Shown one piece after another: positions 9,820 through 19,764 of a DNA stretch of 64,000 nt (position 1 is the stretch's first letter; the number at the start of each line of letters is the position of its first letter). A program made the translations under genes and the position numbers. The stretch comes from Phyllobacteriaceae bacterium (lineage in GTDB: Bacteria > Pseudomonadota > Alphaproteobacteria > Rhizobiales > Rhizobiaceae). The notes beneath the pieces are model-generated. The model saw only the letters and a list, made by a program, of their open reading frames with translations, did no database searches and was not told where the DNA came from. The stretch spans positions 124,001-188,000 of the forward strand of contig JADJTR010000003.1 of assembly GCA_016711085.1 (NCBI GenBank), in the 5' to 3' direction.

Positions 9820-10535
9820 ACGACCCCCGGCAGAAAGCCCTCGAAGGTCATCTGGTCGGCGTGCGCGAAGGTCGCCTTCACCGCTGTATCGTCGCGGACG
9901 GTCCAGGTGATGACCGGCCGGCCGAGTTTTTGCCGGAAAAATGCGACGAACGGGTTCGGCAAGTGCTCCCAGGCGTAGGAGACGAAGTCGATGTCATGGG
10001 CCAGCATCGAGAAATGCGCCTCCATGTCGGCCGGCTTCTTGCCGTGCGCGGTGAGGCCCGCCGGAATACCCGGCGCCTGCGCCCGGAATTTGCGGATCAG
10101 CCAGTGGTCGAACGACATGATCGCCGCTTCCCCCCGGTAGCCTTTCAACCGTTCGCCGACCGCGGCGACGAGGCCGTCGTCATGGCCGTGATCGCCCTTG
10201 AGTTCGAGCACCAGCGGCGCGCGGCCGGCGATCAGGTCGAGCAGGTCGTCGAGCGTCGGCGCGCGGTCGGCCGTACCGCCGATGGCGTAGGAGCACATTT
10301 CGACAGCGGTGCTGTCGCGCACATGACCGTCGCGGCCGGCGAGCCGTTTCAGGTCGGCATCGTGGAAGACCACCGGGACGCCGTCGCTGGTCAGGCGCAA
10401 ATCGCATTCGATGGCATAGCCGGCCCGCGCCGCCGCCTCGAAAGCCGGCAGGGTGTTTTCCCAGCGCCTGACGTTCAAATCGTGCAGGCCGCGGTGGGCG
10501 ATCGGTCGACGGGTCAGGAATTTCAGGTCGCTCAC
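9816..10535 (-). CDS. Glycerophosphodiester phosphodiesterase family protein
   Basis: GDPD enzymes hydrolyse deacylated phospholipids to sn-glycerol 3-phosphate and an alcohol. The 239-residue protein shows the (beta/alpha)8 family motifs: IAHRGLHDLNVRRWENTLPA with the catalytic His-Arg, ECDLRLTSDGVPVVFHD, and ELKGDHG. There is no signal peptide, so it acts in the cytoplasm. The start is a GTG at 10535 overlapping the ridA stop (GTGA), and its own stop overlaps the next ATG, so the three genes are translationally coupled. Confidence 0.9.
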   Translation of the reverse strand: MSDLKFLTRRPIAHRGLHDLNVRRWENTLPAFEAAARAGYAIECDLRLTSDGVPVVFHDADLKRLAGRDGHVRDSTAVEMCSYAIGGTADRAPTLDDLLDLIAGRAPLVLELKGDHGHDDGLVAAVGERLKGYRGEAAIMSFDHWLIRKFRAQAPGIPAGLTAHGKKPADMEAHFSMLAHDIDFVSYAWEHLPNPFVAFFRQKLGRPVITWTVRDDTAVKATFAHADQMTFEGFLPGVV

Positions 10536-10996
10536 GATGCGGCCTCGATGATCGCCTCGACCTCGACGGCGGCGTTCAGCGGCAGCGCGGCGACGCCGAC
10601 GGCGGAGCGGGCGTGCCGGCCCTTGTCGCCCAATATATCGACCAGCAGGTCGGATGCGCCATTGGCCACCAGATGGTGCTCGGTGAAATCCGCCGTCGAC
10701 GCGACGAAGACGGTGATCTTGACCACACGGGCGATGGCTTCGAGGCTGCCCAGCGCCGCCTTGGCCTGTGCGAGGATGTTGACGGCGCACCATTTGGCCG
10801 CCTCGCGGCCCTCGGCGGTGGCGAGATCGCGGCCGAGCAGGCCCGACGCCGCCAGTTTGCCGTCGCGGAGCGGCAATTGGCCGGCGGTGAACAAAAGGCC
10901 GCCTGTTCGCATGAACGGCGCATAATTGGCGGCCGGCGCTGCCGGGTTCGGCAGGACGATGCCGAGGCGGGCCAGATTGCTTTCGATGGATGTCAA
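10532..10996 (-). CDS. RidA family protein
   Basis: RidA proteins deaminate reactive enamine/imine intermediates from PLP enzymes. This 154-residue member has the longer form typical of the YjgH/TdcF-like branch: LLFTAGQLPLRDGKL, AALGSLEAIARVVKITVFVAS and HARSAVGVAALPLNAAVEVEAI. The Arg in the HARSAVG segment matches the catalytic RidA arginine position, but not every subfamily is active. It is the first gene of the ridA-gdpD-acetyltransferase operon and is divergent from eipB. Confidence 0.9.
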   Translation of the reverse strand: MTSIESNLARLGIVLPNPAAPAANYAPFMRTGGLLFTAGQLPLRDGKLAASGLLGRDLATAEGREAAKWCAVNILAQAKAALGSLEAIARVVKITVFVASTADFTEHHLVANGASDLLVDILGDKGRHARSAVGVAALPLNAAVEVEAIIEAAS

Positions 10997-11127
10997 TTCG
11001 GTTCTCCGCGCGTTTCGAATCGGCGAATGCTTATAAAGCGCCCTTCTTCCGCCATGACTTTTTTACAGGAACGCTCCACAATGCAACAACGCCGTGACGA
11101 CGCTTTCGTCGCCTGAGGGAGAAGTCG

Positions 11128-11940
11128 ATGCCGTTTTTTCGCGCCGCCGCCTCGATGCTGGCCATTGCCGCGGCGATGCCGGCATTCGCCGGCCCGCTCG
11201 CCGCGCACCGCGCCGTCTACGACCTGACGCTCGACCGCGCCTCGGATCGCTCCGGCGTGACCGGCCTTTCGGGGCGCATGGTCTACGAATTCAACGGTTC
11301 GGCCTGCGAGGGCTACACCGTCAATTTCCGCTTCGTCACGCGCATCGCCACCGAGGACACGCAGCGCCTGACCGACCAGCAGACCACCACTTTCGAGGAT
11401 GGCGACGGCACGACATTCCGTTTCGTCACCAAGTCCTTCGTCGATCAGGCGCTCGACAAGGAAGTGCGCGGATCTGCCCTGCGCGGCGACAAGGGTCTCA
11501 TCATCGCGCTGGAAAAACCGGCCGCCGAAAAGCTCGACCTCGAAACCACGCTGTTTCCGACCGGCCACATGATCGACATGATCGACCGCGCCGCCAAGGG
11601 CGAGACCTTCTACGAAACGACGATCTTCGACGGTTCGGAAGATGCTGACCGGGTGATGACCACCACCGTCGTGCTCGGGCAGAAGGCGGACAGCAAGGCC
11701 GACGATCCCGAAGCGAAAGCCTTCGGGCCGGCGCGCCCGGCGCCCTATTGGCCGGTCACCATCGCCTATTTCGATCCGCAGGGCGAAGGCGGCGGCGAAA
11801 CGCCAACCTATCGCATCGCCTTCAAGCTTCAGGAAGACGGCGTCACCCGCGATTTGGTGATGGACTACGGCGATTTCGCCATGCGCGGCAAGCTCGTCGA
11901 CCTGTCGATGATGAAGCCGGCAGCCTGTCCGCAGGATTGA
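11128..11940 (+). CDS. eipB: Cell envelope integrity protein EipB (DUF1849)
   Basis: EipB is a periplasmic beta-spiral protein required for envelope integrity in Brucella. This 270-residue protein has a short signal peptide (AAASMLAIAAAMPAFA/GPL) and then the DUF1849 opening LAAHRAVYDLTLDRAS. Two cysteines, one in GSACEGY near residue 58 and one in PAACPQD at the C-terminus, match the conserved pair that forms a disulfide in EipB. A GAGGGAG ribosome site precedes the ATG at 11128. It is monocistronic or leads into the acyltransferase-like gene 75 bp downstream. Confidence 0.88.
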   Translation: MPFFRAAASMLAIAAAMPAFAGPLAAHRAVYDLTLDRASDRSGVTGLSGRMVYEFNGSACEGYTVNFRFVTRIATEDTQRLTDQQTTTFEDGDGTTFRFVTKSFVDQALDKEVRGSALRGDKGLIIALEKPAAEKLDLETTLFPTGHMIDMIDRAAKGETFYETTIFDGSEDADRVMTTTVVLGQKADSKADDPEAKAFGPARPAPYWPVTIAYFDPQGEGGGETPTYRIAFKLQEDGVTRDLVMDYGDFAMRGKLVDLSMMKPAACPQD

Positions 11941-12015
11941 GGCAGACCGCGCGGTTGCAATTTCGCCCCGCTTCGCGCCATCATCGTGTTGCGTGCCGCA
12001 AAACGGGGAGGGGAT

Positions 12016-13308
12016 GTGGGCGTTCTCGATACCTTCGTGGCCCCGCGGCCGAACCGCGCCATGATCGCGGCGATGACGCGGGTCAACCGCGTGCTGATGC
12101 TCAAGGGCCTGCCGCTGGTCCGCGACATTGCGCCGTTCAATCGCATTCCAGGCCTGCGCGGGCTGGCCGCCGTGCGCCATCTGGCCTTTGCCGACGATGA
12201 CCGCGCCCGGCTCGCGGCGATGGCCGGACCGGGCAAGGCAGTGTTTTTCCTGCCCAACCATCCCGAATTCTTCACCGACTGGATGATCGACAAGGAGATA
12301 CTCTCCCGCGTCGCTCCGTTCGCCGCCTCGTGGGCGACCAACGGCGTCGTCAACGGCATGGGCGGTCTGGCGCAAAAATTCTGGCTCGCCAACAATCTCG
12401 TGGCGCAAATTCCGGGCGATTCCACGCCGGCCAAGGCGCATTCGATCGACTGGGCGTTGCAGGGGCACGGGGTGTTGCTGCATCCGGAGGGACAGGTCGG
12501 CTGGCATGGCGACCACATCGCGCCGCTGATGCCCGGCGCGGCCGACATGGCGGCCGAAGCGGTCGCCCGCATGGCGGCCAAAGGCCTGACGCCGCGGGTT
12601 TTCCTGGCGCCGATCGTCTGGAAGCTGGTTTTCCTGGGCGATGTGCGCGCGGCTCTGGCGCGCGAATGCGCCTATGTCGAAAGGAAACTCGACGTTGACG
12701 CCAACCCGGCCGATCCGGTTTCGAAACGGATTTGGGCCATCTACAACAAACTGTTCCAGCGCAAGGCAGAACACCTGGCCATCGCCGTCGACGTCAATCG
12801 GCCGCTTGGCGTGCGTCGGTTGCTGTTGATCGGGGCCCATTCCGACCGCCTCGTCGGCCTTGTCGGACCGGCGGACAACGACGCCGACCTGCGGCGCAAG
12901 GCGCGTCGGCGCGAGCGCGACATCCGCAACGTCGAACCGGACCGGGCCCGGGAAATCCGCGGCCACCTCGATGCGTTGGCCAAGCTCGACCGGTTGGGCG
13001 ATTTCGCCTATGTGGAACCGAAAATGACGCAGGAGCACATGGCCGAACATCTGAAGCGCCTGCGCACCGACTATTGCAAAGGGTCGTGGCGCGACACGGT
13101 CAACACGTTCCTGCCGCAGGCCGCCGCGCCGCGCCGGGCGCTGGTGCGGGCGCCCGAACCGCTCGCCATGCACGAATTTTCCGGTTCGGCCACGGATGCG
13201 ATGGCGTTGGTGCGCACGCGGATGCAGGTCGCTCTCGACGCCATAAACGCCGAAATCCGCGGACAGGGCGGGTTCGTGCAGGAACCGAACCCGTTTCATA
13301 CGCGGTGA
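12016..13308 (+). CDS. Putative acyltransferase (PlsC-like)
   Basis: This protein of about 430 residues has a PlsC-like N-terminal half: FFLPNHPEFFTDW resembles the NHxxxxD catalytic motif but with one extra residue between His and Asp, and LLHPEGQVGWHGD resembles the second, substrate-binding motif. The C-terminal half is helical and basic (RRKARRRERD) and unlike any domain I recognise. The start is uncertain: GTG 12016 is immediately preceded by a GGGGAGGGG ribosome site, while GTG 11986 is longer. I infer a lysophospholipid or similar acyltransferase; the substrate is unknown. Confidence 0.6.
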   Translation: MGVLDTFVAPRPNRAMIAAMTRVNRVLMLKGLPLVRDIAPFNRIPGLRGLAAVRHLAFADDDRARLAAMAGPGKAVFFLPNHPEFFTDWMIDKEILSRVAPFAASWATNGVVNGMGGLAQKFWLANNLVAQIPGDSTPAKAHSIDWALQGHGVLLHPEGQVGWHGDHIAPLMPGAADMAAEAVARMAAKGLTPRVFLAPIVWKLVFLGDVRAALARECAYVERKLDVDANPADPVSKRIWAIYNKLFQRKAEHLAIAVDVNRPLGVRRLLLIGAHSDRLVGLVGPADNDADLRRKARRRERDIRNVEPDRAREIRGHLDALAKLDRLGDFAYVEPKMTQEHMAEHLKRLRTDYCKGSWRDTVNTFLPQAAAPRRALVRAPEPLAMHEFSGSATDAMALVRTRMQVALDAINAEIRGQGGFVQEPNPFHTR

Positions 13309-13320
13309 ACCGGTGCGTCG

Positions 13321-13375
13321 TTCGTGGTTCGCTTGGCGTTGTTCGCAATTCGAACGGAGATTTCCGAACCACGAA
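13321..13375. repeat. Nested inverted repeat upstream of rpsB
   Basis: TTCGTGGTTCG at 13321-13331 is a perfect 11-bp inverted match to 13365-13375. Inside the loop GTTCGCAATTCGAAC (13341-13355) forms a second small hairpin. A further CGTCGTTCG/CGAACGACG pair extends outward (13316-13324, 13386-13394). It lies just after the acyltransferase stop. It has no T-run, so it is not a classical terminator. Confidence 0.6.
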
Positions 13376-13468
13376 TAACGAGCGGCGAACGACGTGTCGC
13401 ACAGCGCTTGCCTTTCCCGGATTTTTCGCCTAAACGCCCGCTCATTCCACACACGGACTTTGGGTTCG

Positions 13469-13514
13469 ACCGGGGAGAAATCCCGGCCAACCCCCCGGTG
13501 GCAGAGTTTCTGCC
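13469..13514 (+). promoter_or_regulatory. rpsB leader hairpins
   Basis: Two hairpins lie in the leader before rpsB: CCGGG...CCCGG around 13470-13486 and GGCAGA-GTT-TCTGCC at 13500-13514, ending about 36 bases before the ATG. Ribosomal protein S2 commonly autoregulates its own operon through the mRNA leader. That this leader does so is inference. Confidence 0.4.
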
Positions 13515-13550
13515 GTGGTCCGTGGAGGCTAACCGGGAAGGTACACGACC

Positions 13551-14315
13551 ATGGCGCTGCCCGACTACAGCATGCGTCAGCTTTTGGAAGCTGGCGTTCA
13601 CTTCGGCCACCAGACCCACCGCTGGAACCCGAAAATGGCCCCCTACATTTTCGGGGCCCGCAACGGCATTCACGTTCTCGACCTGTCGCAGACGGTTCCG
13701 CTGCTGCACACCGCCCTGCAGACGATTTCCGACGTTGTCGCCAAGGGCGGCCGCGTTCTGTTCGTCGGCACCAAGCGCCAGGCCTCCGACATCGTCGCCC
13801 AGGCGGCGAAGAATTCGGCCCAGTATTACGTCAATTCGCGCTGGCTCGGCGGCATGCTGACCAATTGGAAGACGATCTCCAATTCGATCGCGCGGCTGCG
13901 CAAGCTCGAGGAAATCGCTTCCGGCGAAGGCCAGGGCCTGACCAAGAAGGAGCGCCTGACGCTCGACCGCGAGCGCGAGAAGCTCGACAAGGCGCTCGGC
14001 GGCATCAAGGACATGGGTTCGCCGCCGGACCTGATGTTCGTCATCGACACCAACAAGGAAGGCATCGCGCTGGAAGAAGCCAAGCGTCTTGGCATCCCGG
14101 TGGTGGCGATCATCGATTCCAACAGCAATCCGGACCGCGTCGATTATCCGGTTCCGGGCAATGACGACGCCGGCCGGGCTCTGCAGCTTTACTGCGACCT
14201 CGTCGCCAAGGCCTGCATCGATGGCATCGAGCGCCAGCAGCGTTCGCTCGGCAGCGATCTCGGCGCCCGGGTCGACGCGCCGGTCGAGGCGGCCGTCGAG
14301 GAAGCCAAGGGCTGA
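13551..14315 (+). CDS. rpsB: 30S ribosomal protein S2
   Basis: S2 joins the small subunit late in assembly and is needed for bS1 binding. The 254-residue protein has the family signature [25 protein letters not shown] at the N-terminus and the second signature [25 protein letters not shown]. The Glu/Ala-rich C-terminal tail is usual for Alphaproteobacteria. It heads the rpsB-tsf-pyrH-frr cluster. Confidence 0.98.
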   Translation: MALPDYSMRQLLEAGVHFGHQTHRWNPKMAPYIFGARNGIHVLDLSQTVPLLHTALQTISDVVAKGGRVLFVGTKRQASDIVAQAAKNSAQYYVNSRWLGGMLTNWKTISNSIARLRKLEEIASGEGQGLTKKERLTLDREREKLDKALGGIKDMGSPPDLMFVIDTNKEGIALEEAKRLGIPVVAIIDSNSNPDRVDYPVPGNDDAGRALQLYCDLVAKACIDGIERQQRSLGSDLGARVDAPVEAAVEEAKG

Positions 14316-14408
14316 ACCGGGCCGTCGCAAGACTGCAACACAATTGGCGCAGTCCGCCGGGCTGCGCCACATTTCCTTGAACGACATGAAGAAAGACGAG
14401 GCGACGCG

Positions 14409-15335
14409 ATGACCATTACCGCATCCATGGTCAAGGACCTCCGCGACATGACCGGCGCGGGCATGATGGACTGCAAACAGGCGCTCAACGAGACCGCCGG
14501 CGACATGGAAGCCGCGGCCGACTGGCTGCGCAAGAAGGGCATCGCCAAAGCCGACAAGAAAGCCGGCCGCACCGCCGCCGAAGGCCTGATCGGTGCGGCT
14601 TCGGATGCGACCAGCGCGGTCGTCGTCGAAGTCAATTCCGAGACCGATTTCGTCGCCCGCAACGATGCTTTCCAGGACATCGTGCGCAATGTCGCCAAGG
14701 TCGCGTTGACGACCGACGGTTCGGTCGAAGCGGTCGGCGCGGCGGCCTATCCGGGTTCCGGCAAGTCGGTCGTCGAGACGATCAAGGACGCGGTCGGCAC
14801 CATCGGCGAGAACATGGCTTTGCGCCGTTCGGCCAAGCTCGCGGTTCCGGCCGGCGCGGTGGCGACCTATGTCCACAACGCCGTCGCCGACAATCTCGGC
14901 AAGCTCGGCGTTCTGGTCGCCATCGAGACGACGGGTTCGGCCGATGCGGCGCGCGCTTTCGCCCGCCAGGTGGCGATGCATGTCGCCGCCGCCAATCCGC
15001 TGGCGCTGAACGCCGAGGACATCGACGCTCGCCTGCTGGAACGCGAGAAGGCGATTTTCGCCGATCAGGCGCGCGCCTCGGGCAAACCTGACGCCATTGT
15101 CGAGAAGATGGTCGAAGGCCGCGTGCGCAAATTCTACGAGGAAGTCGTGCTGCTGAAGCAGGCCTTTGTCATCAATCCGGACCTGACCGTCGAAGCCGCG
15201 CTGAAAGCGGCCGAGAAGGAAATCGGCGCGCCGGCGAAGATCACCGGCTTCGTGCGCATGGCGCTCGGCGAAGGCGTGGAGAAGGAAGACAAGGATTTCG
15301 CCGCCGAGGTCGCGGCGGCCGCTGGCAAGAGCTGA
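14409..15335 (+). CDS. tsf: Elongation factor Ts
   Basis: EF-Ts is the guanine nucleotide exchange factor for EF-Tu. The 308-residue protein has the N-terminal UBA-like domain ([19 protein letters not shown]), the [11 protein letters not shown] core signature and the C-terminal module. A small GCGCAG...CTGCGC hairpin in the 93-bp gap after rpsB could attenuate transcription, allowing different rpsB and tsf levels. Confidence 0.98.
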   Translation: MTITASMVKDLRDMTGAGMMDCKQALNETAGDMEAAADWLRKKGIAKADKKAGRTAAEGLIGAASDATSAVVVEVNSETDFVARNDAFQDIVRNVAKVALTTDGSVEAVGAAAYPGSGKSVVETIKDAVGTIGENMALRRSAKLAVPAGAVATYVHNAVADNLGKLGVLVAIETTGSADAARAFARQVAMHVAAANPLALNAEDIDARLLEREKAIFADQARASGKPDAIVEKMVEGRVRKFYEEVVLLKQAFVINPDLTVEAALKAAEKEIGAPAKITGFVRMALGEGVEKEDKDFAAEVAAAAGKS

Positions 15336-15360
15336 ACCGGTTTTAACTCTGGATTGCAAA

Positions 15361-15386
15361 GGGCGTCGCGTGACATCGCGACGCCC
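15361..15386 (+). terminator. Strong hairpin between tsf and pyrH
   Basis: GGGCGTCGCG and CGCGACGCCC form a perfect 10-bp stem with a six-base loop, 25 bp after the tsf stop. There is no following T-run, so it may be an attenuator or an RNA-stability element and not a full terminator. Confidence 0.5.
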
Positions 15387-15422
15387 GTCGTGTATCCAAC
15401 GCCGCGTTTCACGGAGATGACG

Positions 15423-16145
15423 ATGGCGACTCAAACGAAGTACCGGCGCGTTCTGCTGAAAGCTTCGGGCGAGGCGTTGATGGGCGAACAGCATTTCGGC
15501 ATCGACGTGTCCGTCGTCGACCGCATCGCCGCCGATATCGCCGATGCGCGCGCGCTCGGCGTCGAAGTCGGCGTCGTCATCGGCGGCGGCAACATTTTCC
15601 GCGGCGTCGCCGTCGCGTCCAAGGGCGGCGACCGCGTGACCGGCGACCACATGGGCATGCTCGCCACGGTGATCAATTCGTTGGCGCTTCGCACCTCGCT
15701 CGCCAAGCTCGGCGTCGACGCCGTGGTGCTTTCGGCCATCGCCATGCCGGAACTGTGCGAGAGTTTCTCGCAGCGCCAGGCGACGGCCTACATGAACGCC
15801 GGCAAAGTGGTCATTTTCGCCGGCGGCACCGGCAATCCGTTTTTCACCACCGATTCGGCCGCCGCGCTGCGCGCCGCCGAGATTGGCGCCGACGCGCTGT
15901 TCAAGGGCACGCAGGTCGACGGCGTCTATTCGGCCGATCCGAAAAAGGACGCCGCCGCCAAGCGGTTCGAGCGCATCACCCATGGCGAAGTGATCGAGCG
16001 CGGCCTCGCCATCATGGATACGGCCGCGATCGCGCTTGCGCGCGAGAACCACATTCCGATAATCGTCTATTCGATCCACGAGCGCGGCGGTTTCGCCGCC
16101 ATTCTGAAGGGGGAGGGCCGCTGCACAGTCGTTTCCGACGCCTGA
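15423..16145 (+). CDS. pyrH: UMP kinase
   Basis: PyrH phosphorylates UMP to UDP, feeding pyrimidine nucleotides and sugar-nucleotide synthesis. The 240-residue protein shows the amino-acid-kinase fold motifs LLKASGEALMG, VIGGGNIFRG, GTGNPFFTTDSAA and DGVYSADPKKD. Of two ATGs (15417, 15423) the second has the better spacing from ACGGAG. It is followed by frr 27 bp downstream. Confidence 0.97.
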   Translation: MATQTKYRRVLLKASGEALMGEQHFGIDVSVVDRIAADIADARALGVEVGVVIGGGNIFRGVAVASKGGDRVTGDHMGMLATVINSLALRTSLAKLGVDAVVLSAIAMPELCESFSQRQATAYMNAGKVVIFAGGTGNPFFTTDSAAALRAAEIGADALFKGTQVDGVYSADPKKDAAAKRFERITHGEVIERGLAIMDTAAIALARENHIPIIVYSIHERGGFAAILKGEGRCTVVSDA

Positions 16146-16172
16146 GGCCGCGACCCGACCGGGAGCACGAGC

Positions 16173-16733
16173 ATGAGCATCACCGCCGACCACAAGGATT
16201 TGCAACGCCGCATGGAGGGCGCCATCGCCGCCTTCAAGCACGACATCGCGTCGCTGCGCACCGGGCGCGCCTCGTCGAACCTGCTCGATGCGGTGGAGGT
16301 CGACGCCTATGGCGGCCGCATGCCGATCAACCAGGTGGCGACGGTCTCGGTGCCCGAAGCGCGGATGATTTCGGTGTCGGTGTGGGACAAATCGATGGTC
16401 GGCGCCGTCGATCGCGCCATCCGCGAATCGAATCTCGGCTTCAATCCGATCATGGACGGCACGACGCTGCGCATTCCGCTGCCGGAGTTGAACGAACAGC
16501 GGCGCAAGGAACTGGTCAAGCTCGCCCACCAATACGCCGAAGCCGGGCGCGTCGCCGCCCGCCATGTCCGTCGCGACGGCATGGAAGCGCTGAAGAAGCT
16601 GGAAAAGGACGGCGACATTTCCCAGGACGAACATCGCCAGCGCCACGAAAAAGTGCAGAAACTCACTGACGACACCATTACCGACATCGACAAGCTGCTT
16701 GCGGTCAAGGAAGCGGAAATCATGCAAGTCTGA
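16173..16733 (+). CDS. frr: Ribosome recycling factor
   Basis: RRF splits post-termination ribosomes together with EF-G. The 186-residue, mostly alpha-helical protein has the signature [21 protein letters not shown] near residue 30 and the conserved [14 protein letters not shown] segment. The C-terminal helix ends [18 protein letters not shown], as in other RRFs. It is complete and in the expected operon position. Confidence 0.98.
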   Translation: MSITADHKDLQRRMEGAIAAFKHDIASLRTGRASSNLLDAVEVDAYGGRMPINQVATVSVPEARMISVSVWDKSMVGAVDRAIRESNLGFNPIMDGTTLRIPLPELNEQRRKELVKLAHQYAEAGRVAARHVRRDGMEALKKLEKDGDISQDEHRQRHEKVQKLTDDTITDIDKLLAVKEAEIMQV

Positions 16734-16779
16734 CGGTTGCGGCCTCTGCCTGGCCGCGACGGGGAACAGGTTCCTTTTC

Positions 16780-17496
16780 ATGAAGCCCGCGCATATCGCC
16801 ATCATCATGGACGGCAACGGACGCTGGGCGAAGGCCCGCGGCCTGCCGCGCGCCGCCGGCCATCGCGCCGGCGTCGAGGCGCTCAGGCGCACGGTGCGGG
16901 CTGCCGCCGATTTCGGCATCCCGTGGCTGACGCTCTATGCGTTCTCGTCTGAAAACTGGTCGCGCCCGGCCGACGAGGTCACCGACCTCATGGGCTTGCT
17001 GAAGCTGTTCATCCGCCGCGACCTCGCCGAACTGCACCGCGCCGGCGTGCGCGTGCGTATCGTCGGTGCGCGTGAAGGCCTCAAATCGGACATTCGGGCC
17101 CTGCTCGACGAAGCCGAGGCGCTGACGCGCGGCAACACCGCCATCAACCTCGTCATCGCCTTCAACTATGGCGCGCGCGACGAAATCGTCCGCGCCGCGC
17201 GCAGCCTCGCCGCCGACGCCGCCGCGGGATTGCTCGATCCGAAAATGATCGATGCGGGCCTGATCGCCGCCCGTCTCGACACGCGCGGCATTCCCGATCC
17301 CGATTTGATCGTGCGCACATCCGGCGAGCAGCGCCTGTCGAATTTCCTGCTGTGGCAGGCGGCCTACGCCGAATTCCTGTTCGTGCCGGTCAACTGGCCG
17401 GATTTCGGACCGCAGGATTTGGCCGACGCCATCGGCGAATATGCCGCGCGCGATCGCCGTTATGGCGGGGTCGAGGCCAAGGAAGCGGTGTCGTGA
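16780..17496 (+). CDS. uppS: Isoprenyl transferase (undecaprenyl diphosphate synthase)
   Basis: UppS condenses isopentenyl units into the C55 lipid carrier used in peptidoglycan and O-antigen synthesis. The 238-residue protein has the catalytic [10 protein letters not shown] motif, [21 protein letters not shown], and the C-terminal [15 protein letters not shown] signature with the essential arginines. Only 46 bp separate it from frr, so dxr is not at its enterobacterial position. The stop overlaps the cdsA GTG. Confidence 0.97.
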   Translation: MKPAHIAIIMDGNGRWAKARGLPRAAGHRAGVEALRRTVRAAADFGIPWLTLYAFSSENWSRPADEVTDLMGLLKLFIRRDLAELHRAGVRVRIVGAREGLKSDIRALLDEAEALTRGNTAINLVIAFNYGARDEIVRAARSLAADAAAGLLDPKMIDAGLIAARLDTRGIPDPDLIVRTSGEQRLSNFLLWQAAYAEFLFVPVNWPDFGPQDLADAIGEYAARDRRYGGVEAKEAVS

Positions 17497-18347
17497 ACGG
17501 CGCCAAAGCGGCGCCAAACACGTCGGGCGAACTCAGGCAACGGGTGATTTCCGCGCTCGTTCTCATCGTCATCGTGGTCGCGGCCACCTGGTTCGGGGGG
17601 CGTGCGTTCCGGATCGTGTGGATCGCGGCGGCGATCGTGGCACTCCACGAATGGCTGACCGTCAGTTCCTCCGCCCGCGTTCCGGCGATGCGGATCGCGG
17701 TCTGGGCGGCGTTCGCCGCGGTCGCGGCGTCCGTGCTTTTTCCGTCGCTGACCCTGTGGACCGGGCTATCGGCCGACCGGGCCTCGCTGGCCATTCTGGC
17801 CGTCGCGGCGATCGGATTCGGGTTGGCGGAAGCGGGGATCGACAAGCGCCTGTGGGCGACAGCCGGGCTGATCTACGCCTTGTCGCCGGCCATCGCGATT
17901 TCGTCGCTGCGCGACGGCGCCGCCGGTCTTCTCGTCGTGTTGTTTCTTTATGCCGCCGTCTGGGCGACCGACATTCTCGCCTATGTCACCGGCCGGGCGC
18001 TGAAAGGCCCCGAACTCGCACCGAAGATTTCGCCCGGCAAAACGTGGAGCGGCGCGTTGGGCGGCATTGTCGGCGCGATTGCCGCCACGGCCATCCTCGC
18101 AGCCTTCGCGCCCGGTCTGTCGCTGCCGGCGGCGCTGATTACGGCAACCGGGTTGTCGGTCATTTCGCAAGCCGGCGATCTGGGGGAATCGGCCTTCAAG
18201 CGCCATTTCGGCGTCAAGGATTCGGGCAAGCTCATTCCCGGCCATGGCGGCATCCTCGATCGCATCGACGCCCTGGTGGCCACGGCCGTGGCGCTCCATC
18301 TTCTGAGTCTGGCCACCGGAGGCCTGCCGCCGGGATTCGGCCTGTGA
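17493..18347 (+). CDS. cdsA: Phosphatidate cytidylyltransferase
   Basis: CdsA makes CDP-diacylglycerol for phospholipid synthesis in the inner membrane. The protein of about 284 residues has many hydrophobic segments and the family signature [35 protein letters not shown] split across the C-terminal third (visible pieces [26 protein letters not shown]). The start is a GTG at 17493 overlapping the uppS stop (GTGA). Confidence 0.95.
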   Translation: MNGAKAAPNTSGELRQRVISALVLIVIVVAATWFGGRAFRIVWIAAAIVALHEWLTVSSSARVPAMRIAVWAAFAAVAASVLFPSLTLWTGLSADRASLAILAVAAIGFGLAEAGIDKRLWATAGLIYALSPAIAISSLRDGAAGLLVVLFLYAAVWATDILAYVTGRALKGPELAPKISPGKTWSGALGGIVGAIAATAILAAFAPGLSLPAALITATGLSVISQAGDLGESAFKRHFGVKDSGKLIPGHGGILDRIDALVATAVALHLLSLATGGLPPGFGL

Positions 18348-18416
18348 CGCGCGGCCTTGGAAAGGCCCCGATTGTCACGCCAAGACGGAAACGCCAACGC
18401 ATGACGGAGCGCGACC

Positions 18417-19556
18417 TTGGGTGAACTGGTGTCTGGACTGGCTGGAGGATTGCCGTCGCTGGCGTTGACGATCATCGCCTTCGTCTTTGTCCTCGTCGTC
18501 GTCGTGTTCGTCCACGAAATGGGCCATTTTCTCGTCGGCCGCTGGTGCGGCATCGGGGTCAAGACATTCTCGATCGGTTTCGGGCCGGAATTGTTCGGAT
18601 GGAACGACCGCCATGGCACGCATTGGCGGGTCGCGGCGGTGCCGCTCGGCGGCTATGTCAAGTTCGTCGGCGACGCCGGCGCGGCCTCCGAACCGGACGC
18701 GGAGGAAATCGCGTCATTGAGCGAGGCGGAGCGGGCGGTCGCCTTCCATACGCAGCCGGTGTGGAAACGGGCGGCGACGGTTTTCGCCGGGCCTTTCGCC
18801 AATTTCCTGCTGACCATCGCCGTCTTCGCCGTGATGTTTGCGATCTACGGCAAATTTGTCTCCGAACCGACCGTCGCCCAGGTCGTGCCCGATAGCCCGG
18901 CGGCAATGGCCGGCCTGCAACCAGGCGACCGCTTCGTCAGCGTCGATGGCGTCAAGGTCGAGAGCTTCGTCGACGTGCAGCGGCTGGTTTCCGGCCGCGC
19001 CGGCGAACCCCTTGTTTTCGTTCTCGATCGTGGCGGTCAGCAGATCACTGTGACGCTCACGCCGGAAGTTCGCGAACAAACCGATCCGCTCGGCAATGTC
19101 GTCAAGGTCGGTCTGATCGGCGTCGTCAACGACAAGGACAGCGGCCAGCCGCACGTGGTGACGTTTTCGCCTCTGGGCGCCGTTGTCGAGGCGGTCCGCG
19201 AAACCGGGTTCGTCATCGAACGCACCTTCCTGTTCCTGAAGCGATTCGTGGTCGGGCGCGAGGACAGGTGCGCGCTCGGCGGGCCGGTCAAGATCGCCGG
19301 AATGGCCGGCAAGGCGGCCGGCATGGGATTTGCTTGGCTCGTCCAGCTCATCGCGCTGCTCTCCGTCGGCATCGGCATCCTCAACCTCTTGCCGATTCCG
19401 CCGCTCGATGGCGGTCATCTGCTGTTTTACGGCATCGAAGCGATCATCAGGCGACCGGTGCCGATGATCGTGATGGACGCGGTCTATCGCGTCGGGTTCT
19501 TCCTCGTCATGGGCTTCATGGCCTTCGTTTTCTGGAATGATTTGTTCGGATGCTGA
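18417..19556 (+). CDS. rseP: RIP metalloprotease RseP
   Basis: RseP is the site-2 intramembrane zinc protease that cleaves anti-sigma factors and signal-peptide remnants. The 379-residue protein has the zinc motif HEMGH near residue 33 in the first membrane helix, a periplasmic PDZ domain (VVPDSPAAMAGLQPGDRFVSVDG), and the second catalytic motif LLPIPPLDGGHL in a C-terminal helix. The start shown is a TTG; a GTG at 18429 is an alternative. The 69-bp gap to cdsA contains no dxr gene. Confidence 0.95.
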   Translation: MGELVSGLAGGLPSLALTIIAFVFVLVVVVFVHEMGHFLVGRWCGIGVKTFSIGFGPELFGWNDRHGTHWRVAAVPLGGYVKFVGDAGAASEPDAEEIASLSEAERAVAFHTQPVWKRAATVFAGPFANFLLTIAVFAVMFAIYGKFVSEPTVAQVVPDSPAAMAGLQPGDRFVSVDGVKVESFVDVQRLVSGRAGEPLVFVLDRGGQQITVTLTPEVREQTDPLGNVVKVGLIGVVNDKDSGQPHVVTFSPLGAVVEAVRETGFVIERTFLFLKRFVVGREDRCALGGPVKIAGMAGKAAGMGFAWLVQLIALLSVGIGILNLLPIPPLDGGHLLFYGIEAIIRRPVPMIVMDAVYRVGFFLVMGFMAFVFWNDLFGC

Positions 19557-19764
19557 GGGATCTGCCGATCACGTTTGGTGACAAACCGTTTACCATCCGC
19601 GCGCATTTGCGTGACCTCTCCGCAACGCCTGACGGATTAGTAAATGCAAATTAACCCAAAGGCTTGCGTGTAGGGAAAAACCGGGTATTAGGGGGTCGAA
19701 GCGTATTCGACATGCCTGCGTTTCTGGTGTGGGGACATCGCGGACAAGAAGGTACCAAGGCCTT

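Noticed and set aside
13296..16919. 1,207-codon open frame opposite rpsB-tsf-pyrH-frr
   Set aside because: Antisense shadow of four well-identified genes; composition dominated by R, A, G, H and D.
19636..19656. CtrA site before bamA (GTAA-N7-TTAAC)
   Set aside because: One half-site differs from TTAA and a single weak match in a 200-bp gap is not enough.
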